From assembly GCA_934476085.1 (NCBI GenBank), contig CAKSNE010000015.1, positions 1-47,583 on the forward strand: DNA of 47,583 nucleotides. Reading direction: 5' to 3'. Below the pieces are notes generated by a model, which saw only the letters and a program-made list of their open reading frames with translations, made no database searches and was not told the origin of the DNA. Each line of letters opens with the position of its first letter. Positions within the stretch are counted from its first letter, which is position 1. Shown in pieces: positions 7,383 to 14,161 of the stretch. Source of the DNA: an uncultured Eubacteriales bacterium. GTDB taxonomy: Bacteria; Bacillota; Clostridia; Oscillospirales; Acutalibacteraceae. The translations under genes were made by a program, and so were the position numbers.

Positions 7383-9254
7383 TCAGTTTTTCTCCTTTTC
7401 GAGTTGAATTAATAAAACTGAAATATCAGCAGGAGAAACACCGGAAACACGAGAAGCTTGACCAATGTTTTTAGGTTTGATTTTAGTTAGCTTCTCTCTT
7501 GCTTCAAGTCGAAGTCCTTTGATTTCATTATAATCAATATCTTCAGGCAAAAGCTTGTTTTCAAGGCGTTTTAACTCTTTAATAGCTGAATTTTGACGCT
7601 TGATATATCCTTCGTACTTCATTTCGGTTTGTGCACTTAAAAGCACGGAAATAGGCATTTCAGGACGAGTTTTATCAATTTCGCTCAACTTTTCATAGTC
7701 AAGTTGCGGACGCTTTATAAGATCGCAAAGTCTAACACCTGTCGTAGCTTCGGCGGTGTTATTTTCTTTTAAAATTTTGTTAAGTGCGTCGCTAGGCGGA
7801 AAAACAGTTGAATTTGCTCTTTCAATTTCTTTTTCCTTTAGCTCTTGTCTTGTCAAAAAGTCGTTCCACTTTTTATCATTAATAAGACCGATTTCTCTGC
7901 CGATTGGCATTAATCGCTCGTCAGCGTTATCCTGGCGTAAAACAAGTCGGTATTCCGAGCGTGATGTCATCATTCGATAAGGCTCGTTACATCCCTTTGT
8001 AACCAAATCATCAACTAATGTGCCGATGTATGAATCGGCACGAGATAAAATCATAGGTTCTTCGCCTTTGATTTTTCTTGCGGCATTAACGCCTGCAACA
8101 AAACCCTGTACTGCGGCTTCTTCGTAACCTGATGAGCCGTTGAACTGACCTGCACCGTAAAGTCCGCTGAAATCTTTAAATTCAAGCGTTGCATAAAGTG
8201 AAGTCGGATCAATACAATCATATTCAATCGCATAAGCGGTACGCATAATTTTTGCGTGTTCAAGGCCTTTTATGCTATGATACATTTGTTGTTGAACTTC
8301 TTCAGGTAATGACGAAGAAACACCTTGTAAATACATTTCTTCAGTATTAAGTCCGCAAGGCTCAATAAATATTTGATGTCTTTCTTTATCTTTAAATCTA
8401 ACGGTTTTATCTTCAATACTAGGGCAGTATCTGGGACCAATGCCCTCGATTTCGCCTGCATAAAGCGGTGAACGATGAAGGTTATCAAGAATAATTTTTT
8501 TAGTTGTTGAATTTGTCCAGGTAATGTGACAAATAGCTTTATTTTTCAAGGTTTTTGGGTCGGTTTCATAAGAAAACGGAGTAATAGGGTCATCGCCATA
8601 TTGCTCTTCCAAATCTGAAAAATCAATAGATGAACGCAAAACTCTAGGCGGTGTGCCTGTTTTAAAACGGCGGGTTTTTACACCGAGCTTGCGTAATGAG
8701 TTGCCCAAAAATGAAGCAGGGAAAAGTCCGTCAGGACCTGATTCAAAGTTTACCTCGCCAACATAAATTTTACCGCCAAGATATGTACCTGTGCAGATAA
8801 TTACCGCTTTTGCGGTGTAATAACCGCCGAGGCGGGTATAAACTTTCCACAATCCGTTTTCATTTTCAATATCGGTAACTTCGCCTTGAATAAGCGTTAA
8901 ATTTTCCTGCTTTTCAAGACAATGTTTCATTCGCTCGCCGTAATGACGGCGGTCGATTTGTGCACGAAGTGAGTGAACGGCAGGACCTTTGCCTTTGTTA
9001 AGCATTCTGGACTGAATAAAAGTTTCGTCAGCGGCCTTTCCCATTTCGCCGCCTAATGCATCGAGTTCTCTTACCAAATGACCTTTTGCAGTACCGCCGA
9101 TCGCCGGGTTGCAAGGCAAGTTGCCAACCGAATCAAGATTTATAGTAAAAATTATTGTATTAAGATTTAATCGTGAAGCAGCAAGTGCCGCTTCTATGCC
9201 TGCATGGCCTGCACCGATAACAACAACATCGGTTTCCCCTGCAAAATAAGCCAA
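7383..9254 (-). CDS. mnmG: tRNA uridine-5-carboxymethylaminomethyl(34) synthesis enzyme MnmG
   Basis: A 623-residue FAD/NADH enzyme which, with MnmE, modifies the wobble uridine of several tRNAs. The N-terminal dinucleotide fold reads VVIGAGHAGIEAALAASRL, followed by the GidA signatures PCNPAIGGTAKGHLVRE and GPRYCPSIEDK; the C-terminal helical domain ends in the conserved GVSPADISVLL region. It starts with TTG at 9254 behind GAGGTGA at 6-nt spacing; no ATG with a ribosome site lies nearby. It is first of three genes on the minus strand. mnmE is not in the window, so it is not the common mnmE-mnmG pair at this site. Confidence 0.97.
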   Translation of the reverse strand: MAYFAGETDVVVIGAGHAGIEAALAASRLNLNTIIFTINLDSVGNLPCNPAIGGTAKGHLVRELDALGGEMGKAADETFIQSRMLNKGKGPAVHSLRAQIDRRHYGERMKHCLEKQENLTLIQGEVTDIENENGLWKVYTRLGGYYTAKAVIICTGTYLGGKIYVGEVNFESGPDGLFPASFLGNSLRKLGVKTRRFKTGTPPRVLRSSIDFSDLEEQYGDDPITPFSYETDPKTLKNKAICHITWTNSTTKKIILDNLHRSPLYAGEIEGIGPRYCPSIEDKTVRFKDKERHQIFIEPCGLNTEEMYLQGVSSSLPEEVQQQMYHSIKGLEHAKIMRTAYAIEYDCIDPTSLYATLEFKDFSGLYGAGQFNGSSGYEEAAVQGFVAGVNAARKIKGEEPMILSRADSYIGTLVDDLVTKGCNEPYRMMTSRSEYRLVLRQDNADERLMPIGREIGLINDKKWNDFLTRQELKEKEIERANSTVFPPSDALNKILKENNTAEATTGVRLCDLIKRPQLDYEKLSEIDKTRPEMPISVLLSAQTEMKYEGYIKRQNSAIKELKRLENKLLPEDIDYNEIKGLRLEAREKLTKIKPKNIGQASRVSGVSPADISVLLIQLEKEKN

Positions 9255-9287
9255 ATCTTTTCACCTCAAAATAAAATATATAAAAAC

Positions 9288-9316
9288 ATTATATCAAATT
9301 TCAGCTAAAAATTCAA
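9288..9316 (-). promoter_or_regulatory. Sigma-A promoter of the mnmG operon
   Basis: On the minus strand TTGAAT (9311-9316), a 17-bp spacer and TATAAT (9288-9293) lie about 35 bp upstream of the TTG start codon. The rest of the 273-bp divergent spacer to the Nudix gene is very AT-rich and shows no other clear element apart from the Nudix promoter. Confidence 0.75.
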
Positions 9317-9468
9317 TTGTTATATGCGTTTTTCATATTTTGCTGCTTAAAATATAATGAATTTAATTAATCATATCATTTTAATTTTTAAATTGCAATG
9401 TTAAATAATCTAATCTCTTATTATTTTTTAATAATTTTAAAATATAATTTTAATATTTTATATATTGC

Positions 9469-9497
9469 TTGAAATGTTACTTAAAATATAGTAAAAT
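9469..9497 (+). promoter_or_regulatory. Sigma-A promoter of the Nudix-galU gene group
   Basis: TTGAAA (9469-9474), a 17-bp spacer and TAAAAT (9492-9497) stand about 30 bp before the ATG at 9528. Confidence 0.65.
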
Positions 9498-9527
9498 ATA
9501 ATTAAATTATTTATTACGAGGAATTGT

Positions 9528-10076
9528 ATGTTAGAATATTGGGATATACTCGATAAAAATGGAAATAAAACCGGAAAGACCATTGTTCGTGGGCGAAAAG
9601 GGTTGTCAAAAGGCGAATATCATTTGGTCGTTCATATTTGGGTTATCAATGATAAGGGTGAATTTTTAATTCAACGCAGGTCTGATTCCAAACCGCTAAT
9701 GCCGGGCGAATGGGCAGCAACAGGCGGATCTGCTTTTTCTTCCGAAAGTTCTCGCCACGCAGCTATTAGAGAGCTTTTTGAAGAAATGGGTATCCATGTA
9801 ACTCGTCGGAGAATGATTTTGGTTAAGCGACAGCTTAGAAAATATTCAATCAACGATATTTATGCGGTAAGATGTAATATTCCTGCTAATTGTTGCAGAT
9901 TACAAGAGGAAGAGGTTGCCGAGGTTAAGTGGGTAAGCGTTGATGAACTTAAAAGAATGGTTGAAAACGGTCAGTTTCATAATTACGGAAAAAATTATTT
10001 CGATATAATTTATTCAATAGACAGCTTTTTGAAAAAAAGACAAAGAGCTAAAATAAATAACAAAAAGGATTTTTAG
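9528..10076 (+). CDS. Nudix hydrolase
   Basis: A 182-residue cytoplasmic Mg-dependent hydrolase of nucleoside diphosphate-linked compounds. The Nudix box is perfect: GSAFSSE followed by SSRHAAI and RELFEEMGI fits Gx5Ex7REUxEExGU (about residues 64-86). The N-terminus (EYWDILDKNGNKTGKT and VVHIWVINDKGEFLIQRR) resembles the YfcD/isopentenyl-diphosphate isomerase-like Nudix group. The start has an ACGAGGAATT ribosome site. The stop codon is immediately followed by the ATG of the next gene, so the two are cotranscribed. The substrate is not predictable. Confidence 0.92.
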   Translation: MLEYWDILDKNGNKTGKTIVRGRKGLSKGEYHLVVHIWVINDKGEFLIQRRSDSKPLMPGEWAATGGSAFSSESSRHAAIRELFEEMGIHVTRRRMILVKRQLRKYSINDIYAVRCNIPANCCRLQEEEVAEVKWVSVDELKRMVENGQFHNYGKNYFDIIYSIDSFLKKRQRAKINNKKDF

Positions 10077-10964
10077 ATGAATATTAATGAAGATATGCTT
10101 TGTCCTGTGTGCCAGGCTAAGCTTTTTACAGATGAGGTGGCTTTTTGTCCGGAATGCGGTGCACCGCATCATAAAAAATGTTTTTTAGGGCTGGGTCATT
10201 GCTTTTATGCCGATAAACACGGTACTCCTGAACAATGGCAGCCGCCTAAAATTGAGCCGCCAAAGGCAACAAATACAGACAATAGCAATGTTATTCAAAA
10301 TACGGTTGATAACGGCGGATATAACACTAACGGTTTCGGCGTTTTTAACGGTGTTAATCAAAACACACAGCAAAATAATAATTCATCAACTCAAAATCCG
10401 TTTTTTAGTGCAAACGGTATTGATAAGGATGAAGTTATTGATGGCGAAAAAACTGAAAATATCGCAAAGTTTGTAGGATATAATGCATTAAGATATATTA
10501 ATGTTTTTCGAAAAATGGCTAATTTAAAGAAAAAAACTTCTTGGAATTGGTTAGGCTTTTTGATTCCTGAATTTTGGCTTATTTCGAGAAAATGTTATAT
10601 TCAATCAATTTTGATTGGTTTTTATTCAGTTTTAATGAGCGTTGTTTCTTCTATGGCTATGGCAAATACTGCGTTTCAAAGCTTTTTGCAAACCGGTATC
10701 TTGAATGATGGTTCAAAAAGCATTCTGGGTGTCGTTTTTGTCGGCTCTTTAATAATGCTTTTAATAAGAGTATTTTTTGGACTGTTTGGTGATTATATTT
10801 ATAAGAAAAAGGTATACTCAACAATAAAAGAAATGAAACAAAACGGAACAACTTCCGATCTCGATTTTATGAGAATAGGCGGAGTTAATTTGTTTTTACC
10901 GGTATTGCTTTATCTCGGTATTTATGCTTTATCGGTTATAATACTTGAATTTATAATGTTGTAA
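10077..10964 (+). CDS. Prokaryotic RING-finger/DUF2628-like membrane protein
   Basis: A 295-residue protein. The N-terminus is a zinc finger of the prokaryotic RING family 1 type: CPVC (9-12), CPEC (24-27), HHKKC (31-35) and HC (41-42). An Asn/Gln-rich linker follows (about 65-115). The C-terminal half contains NWLGFLIPEFWLISRKCY (about 157-174), like the DUF2628 core, and about three or four hydrophobic segments (about 177-200, 218-240, 270-293). It starts directly after the Nudix stop. The next gene has the same overall plan. The zinc finger presumably faces the cytoplasm; the function is unknown. Confidence 0.8.
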   Translation: MNINEDMLCPVCQAKLFTDEVAFCPECGAPHHKKCFLGLGHCFYADKHGTPEQWQPPKIEPPKATNTDNSNVIQNTVDNGGYNTNGFGVFNGVNQNTQQNNNSSTQNPFFSANGIDKDEVIDGEKTENIAKFVGYNALRYINVFRKMANLKKKTSWNWLGFLIPEFWLISRKCYIQSILIGFYSVLMSVVSSMAMANTAFQSFLQTGILNDGSKSILGVVFVGSLIMLLIRVFFGLFGDYIYKKKVYSTIKEMKQNGTTSDLDFMRIGGVNLFLPVLLYLGIYALSVIILEFIML

Positions 10965-10990
10965 GGTTTTAAAATAAAGGGGTGTATTTT

Positions 10991-12007
10991 ATGGATGAAA
11001 AAATAAAGGTTTGTAAAAATTGTAACGCTGGAAATGATTCAGACGCTTTGTTTTGCAGACAATGCGGACAAAAGCTCGATGAATTTAATCGAAGCACTGA
11101 AACAACCGATGAAAATGCTGTATCGGATAATCAAATTAATAATAATTTCAGAACTGATGTTATTAGCGAGCAAGAATTTTATGTATATATCGGCAAAAAT
11201 CAAGATAGATTTATGCCTTCCTTTAGAAAGTTTTTTACAGGAAAAAAAGCTAGTTTCAGTCCGCTTGTTTTCCTTTTGTCATTCCTTGTTTCACCGATTG
11301 CGGGATGCTTTTGGTTTTTACATAGAAAAGCGTATAAAATCGGATCGTTGTTTTTATCAATTTCGCTTGTTTTAACAATTTTGTCAACTGTAGTATCCTG
11401 TTGTTTAGTTGATGATATTATGAAAACTATTGAAACATCTGGTTTATTGACTCAAAGTAGTTATTTCGGCGATAATAGCGTAAGGCTAAATCCTACTGCT
11501 AATGGCAGTGATGACTTCTTTGAAGAAGATTTTAACACATATGATTATGACTACGATGATGATTACAATGATTATGACTATGATGATTACGATGATTACG
11601 ACGACTACGATGATTACGATGATTACGACGACTACGATGATTATAATGATTATGACAGTTATGACTATGATGAATATATAGCAAAAGCATTTATCAGAGC
11701 ATTGCTTCCGACATTTATAAAATATTTCGGAATACTATTATTATTGTGGTTAGTTAACGTTGCTTTAGCAGTTATAATGGGCATTTTTGCAAAGTATTGG
11801 TACTTTAAAGATGCAGCAAGAAAAATTACTGAAATAAAACAGAATAATTCATCTCTTTCAAGCATAAATCAAATTGCCGTTGCCGGTGGTACAAGCTGTG
11901 TTGCTTGGGTTATTGCTTTAGTTGCTATTGTAATTTGCTCTGTTGTATTTTCAATTGCATTTACTGCAAATATAACTAATGAGATTTTAAACTACGTTAA
12001 ATATTAA
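10991..12007 (+). CDS. Zinc-ribbon membrane protein with a long Asp-Tyr repeat
   Basis: A 338-residue protein. I start at the ATG at 10991, 8 bp after AAAGGGG; the GTG at 10982 overlaps that site. An N-terminal zinc ribbon with CKNC and CRQC (about residues 8-27) is followed by a DUF2628-like segment (FSPLVFLLSFLVSPIAGCFWFLHRKAYK, here split as FSPLVFLLSF and CFWFLHRKAYK), two membrane segments (about 88-107, 115-138), an acidic loop of about 50 residues made almost only of Asp and Tyr (about 182-231), and two more membrane segments (about 238-262, 300-325). The topology suggests the acidic loop is outside the membrane. It is a paralogue in plan of the preceding gene. The function is unknown; metal or cation binding by the loop is a guess. 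Confidence 0.78.
   Translation: MDEKIKVCKNCNAGNDSDALFCRQCGQKLDEFNRSTETTDENAVSDNQINNNFRTDVISEQEFYVYIGKNQDRFMPSFRKFFTGKKASFSPLVFLLSFLVSPIAGCFWFLHRKAYKIGSLFLSISLVLTILSTVVSCCLVDDIMKTIETSGLLTQSSYFGDNSVRLNPTANGSDDFFEEDFNTYDYDYDDDYNDYDYDDYDDYDDYDDYDDYDDYDDYNDYDSYDYDEYIAKAFIRALLPTFIKYFGILLLLWLVNVALAVIMGIFAKYWYFKDAARKITEIKQNNSSLSSINQIAVAGGTSCVAWVIALVAIVICSVVFSIAFTANITNEILNYVKY
11540..11677 (+). repeat. In-frame tandem repeat coding Asp-Asp-Tyr
   Basis: The core is a 9-bp unit GATGATTAC or GACGACTAC. A 27-bp higher-order unit (two of the first, one of the second) occurs exactly twice at 11582-11608 and 11609-11635, with degenerate copies on both sides. All lengths are multiples of three, so copy-number change would keep the frame. 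Confidence 0.9.
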
Positions 12008-12031
12008 TTTTAAAATAAAGGAGTGTTTGAT

Positions 12032-12904
12032 ATGAAAATCAGAAAAGCGGTTATCCCGGCAGCAGGTCTTGGAACCCGTATTCTCCCGGCATCAAAAGCT
12101 ACGCCGAAGGAAATGCTTCCTATTGTAGATAAACCGGCTATTCAATATATTGTCGAAGAAGCGGTTGCCGCCGGTATTGAAGAAATTTTAATTATTACTA
12201 ATCGTGGTAAGGGTGTTATTGAAGATCATTTTGACCATTCGGTTGAACTTGAACATGCGCTTAAAGATTCTAAGAAATTTGAACAGCTAGCACAGGTTGA
12301 AAGACTTGCTAACCTTGCTAATATTACATTTATTCGTCAGGGTATTACAGGCGGTTTAGGTCATGCTATTTTAAAAGCTAAAGCATGGGTTGATGATGAA
12401 CCATTCGCAGTTTTGTATGGCGATGATGTTATTATAGGCGAAAAACCTGCAATCGGCGAATTAGCCGAAGTTTATGATCAGTACGGGCTCGGCGTTGCGG
12501 GCGTTAAAAAAGTTTCTAAAAAAGAGATTACAAAATATTGCTCGCTTGATGTTGAAATGGTTAGCGATAAGGTTATGAAAGTAACTGATATGATTGAAAA
12601 ACCGTCGCCATACCAGATTATGTCGCTTTATTCAATTTTAGGGCGTGTAATTCTTCCTCCTAAAATTTTTGAAATTCTTGAAAATATTCCAAAGGGTGCA
12701 GGCAATGAGCTTCAGTTGACTGATGCAATGCGTGTTTTATCAAGAAATGATGGTATGATGGGCATTGAATTTTCAGGAAAACGCTATGATATGGGCAATA
12801 AGCTTTCATTTATGCAAGCTAATGTTGAAATGGCACTTAAAAATGATGATTTTGGTGCTGATTTCAAAAGATATATCATAGATTTAGCAAAAACACTTGA
12901 CTAA
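12032..12904 (+). CDS. galU: UTP-glucose-1-phosphate uridylyltransferase
   Basis: A 290-residue cytoplasmic enzyme that makes UDP-glucose for cell-wall polymers and galactose use. The N-terminal nucleotide-binding motif AVIPAAGLGTRILPASKATPK contains the GxGTRxxP signature; further marks are VDKPAIQYIVEEA, GGLGHAI and VLYGDDVI (metal-binding Asp). I choose the ATG at 12032, 8 bp after AAAGGAG; the GTG at 12023 overlaps that site. Its leader (TTTTAAAATAAAGGAG) is almost identical to that of the preceding gene, so the group may have been assembled by duplication of spacer DNA. No clear terminator follows. Confidence 0.97.
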   Translation: MKIRKAVIPAAGLGTRILPASKATPKEMLPIVDKPAIQYIVEEAVAAGIEEILIITNRGKGVIEDHFDHSVELEHALKDSKKFEQLAQVERLANLANITFIRQGITGGLGHAILKAKAWVDDEPFAVLYGDDVIIGEKPAIGELAEVYDQYGLGVAGVKKVSKKEITKYCSLDVEMVSDKVMKVTDMIEKPSPYQIMSLYSILGRVILPPKIFEILENIPKGAGNELQLTDAMRVLSRNDGMMGIEFSGKRYDMGNKLSFMQANVEMALKNDDFGADFKRYIIDLAKTLD

Positions 12905-12969
12905 TATTAAATTTTGTTGTAAAATAAATTTTGCTTATGCGTGAATTTTTGCGTTTAAGTATAAATATA

Positions 12970-13026
12970 AAATTCAGTTCCTTGCTTGTCAAGCTGAATT
13001 TGACAAGCCGAATGACCGAAAGGAGG
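12970..13026 (+). ncRNA. Candidate S6:S18-type autoregulatory leader of rpsF
   Basis: The leader can fold with TCCTT (12979-12983) pairing to AAGGA of the ribosome site (13020-13024) and GCTTGTC (12984-12990) pairing to GACAAGC (13002-13008), leaving an 11-nt 3' bulge CGAATGACCGA that contains CCG. A competing stem AAATTCAG (12970-12977) with CTGAATTT (12994-13001) would dissolve it. Published rpsF leaders bind S6:S18 through a bulge with CCG; the match here is by inspection only. Confidence 0.5.
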
Positions 13027-13036
13027 TACAATATCA

Positions 13037-13324
13037 ATGGCTAATCTTTATGAAACAGTATTAGTATTTTCACTTAAAAACGGTGAAGAAGCTGTAAAAG
13101 CAAGTGTTGAGAAGTTCAAAGAACTTATTTCAGCTAACGGTACTATTGATAATGTAGATGAATGGGGCAAACGCAGACTTGCTTACCCAATCAACTATGA
13201 AAACGATGGTTACTATGTTGTTGTTACTCATACTGCAGAACCTACATTTGTTTCTGAGCTTGCAAGAAAACTTAATATCGCTGATGATGTATTAAGATAC
13301 TTGACAGTAGCTAAAGAAGCGTAA
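13037..13324 (+). CDS. rpsF: 30S ribosomal protein S6
   Basis: A 95-residue ribosomal protein of the 30S platform which pairs with S18. The sequence MANLYETVLVFSLKN, the VDEWGKRRLAYPINYENDGYYVV core and the C-terminal LARKLNIADDVLRYLTVAKEA are characteristic. AAAGGAGG precedes the ATG by 10 nt. It is first in the standard rpsF-ssb-rpsR operon, and its leader has the folding described above, consistent with control by the S6:S18 pair that the operon encodes. Confidence 0.98.
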   Translation: MANLYETVLVFSLKNGEEAVKASVEKFKELISANGTIDNVDEWGKRRLAYPINYENDGYYVVVTHTAEPTFVSELARKLNIADDVLRYLTVAKEA

Positions 13325-13345
13325 AAAGAAAGCAGGTAAAAAATA

Positions 13346-13777
13346 ATGCTTAATGTAGTAGTTATTATGGGTCGTCTTACCGCAGATCCTGAATTAAGAA
13401 CAACTCAAAGCGGAATTTCTGTTACATCATTTTCTGTGGCAGTAAACCGTAATTATTCTAAAGACGGTAATAACCAAACTGACTTTATTAATTGCGTTGC
13501 TTGGAGAAATAATGCTGAATTTATTTCAAAATATTTCACCAAAGGACAGATGATTGCAATAAAGGGTAGTTTGCAACAAAACAACTACACTGATAAAGAC
13601 GGTAACAAACGTACTACTTATGATGTTGTAGTTGATACTGCTGATTTTTGCGGCTCTAAAAATGAGAGCGGCGGAAACGGTGCACCGGCAAGAAACGAAG
13701 CCCCTGCTTCATTTTCAAATGTTGATACAGGCGATTTTGAAGAGATTTCTATGGGCGACGATGATTTGCCATTCTAA
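13346..13777 (+). CDS. ssb: Single-stranded DNA-binding protein
   Basis: A 143-residue SSB that coats single-stranded DNA in replication, repair and recombination. The OB fold fills residues 1-108 (MLNVVVIMGRLTADPELRTT, VNRNYSKDG, FINCVAWRNNAEF, GSLQQNNYTDKDGNKRTTY). A flexible Gly/Ala/Pro/Asn linker leads to the acidic tip GDDDLPF, the docking peptide for partner proteins. It sits between rpsF (21 bp upstream) and rpsR (53 bp downstream), the conserved order in Firmicutes. Confidence 0.98.
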   Translation: MLNVVVIMGRLTADPELRTTQSGISVTSFSVAVNRNYSKDGNNQTDFINCVAWRNNAEFISKYFTKGQMIAIKGSLQQNNYTDKDGNKRTTYDVVVDTADFCGSKNESGGNGAPARNEAPASFSNVDTGDFEEISMGDDDLPF

Positions 13778-13830
13778 TTTTTGAATTTAAGTTTCAAAAT
13801 ATATAAATTTTACAAAAGGAGGCCTTTACA

Positions 13831-14091
13831 ATGGAAGAAAACAAAAGACCAGAGCGTCCAGCTAGACCAATAAGAAAAGGTCGTAAAAAAGTTTGTGCTT
13901 TTTGCGTAGATAGACAAGGTGGCGGCGTTATCGATTACAAAAACGTTGCTAAACTCGGTAAATATACTTCTGAAAGAGCTAAAATTCTCCCTAGAAGAGT
14001 TACAGGTACATGTACTTTCCATCAGAGAGCTTTAACTGTTGCTATTAAAAGAGCAAGACATTTGGCACTTATGCCTTATGTTTCAGACTAA
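13831..14091 (+). CDS. rpsR: 30S ribosomal protein S18
   Basis: An 86-residue S18, partner of S6 on the 30S platform. The core reads KKVCAFCVDRQGGGVIDYKNV, YTSERAKILPRRVTGTC and HQRALTVAIKRARHLALMPYV. The two cysteines after KKV and the one in TGTC suggest the zinc-binding (C+) form of S18. AAAGGAGG precedes the start by 8 nt. It is last in the operon and followed by a strong terminator. Confidence 0.98.
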   Translation: MEENKRPERPARPIRKGRKKVCAFCVDRQGGGVIDYKNVAKLGKYTSERAKILPRRVTGTCTFHQRALTVAIKRARHLALMPYVSD

Positions 14092-14115
14092 TAAAGAAGT
14101 ATTAGATTGAAATTA

Positions 14116-14149
14116 AAAACTCCCGTTCATTATGAACGGGAGTTTTTTT
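14116..14149 (+). terminator. Terminator of rpsF-ssb-rpsR
   Basis: AAAACTCCCGTTCA (14116-14129) pairs with TGAACGGGAGTTTT (14133-14146), a 14-bp stem with a TTA loop and a T run after it. It also lies just past the 3' end of the convergent beta-helix gene and can serve it. Confidence 0.93.
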
Positions 14150-14161
14150 ATGCCTTTTAGT

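Noticed and set aside
11540..11677. Regular repeat considered as a CRISPR-like or non-coding array
   Set aside because: There are no spacers; the units are 9 bp and stay in frame inside a convincing membrane protein.
12970..13008. H-type pseudoknot in the rpsF leader using both stems at once
   Set aside because: The second stem follows the first with no nucleotide to cross an 8-bp helix, so the two stems are more likely alternatives than simultaneous.
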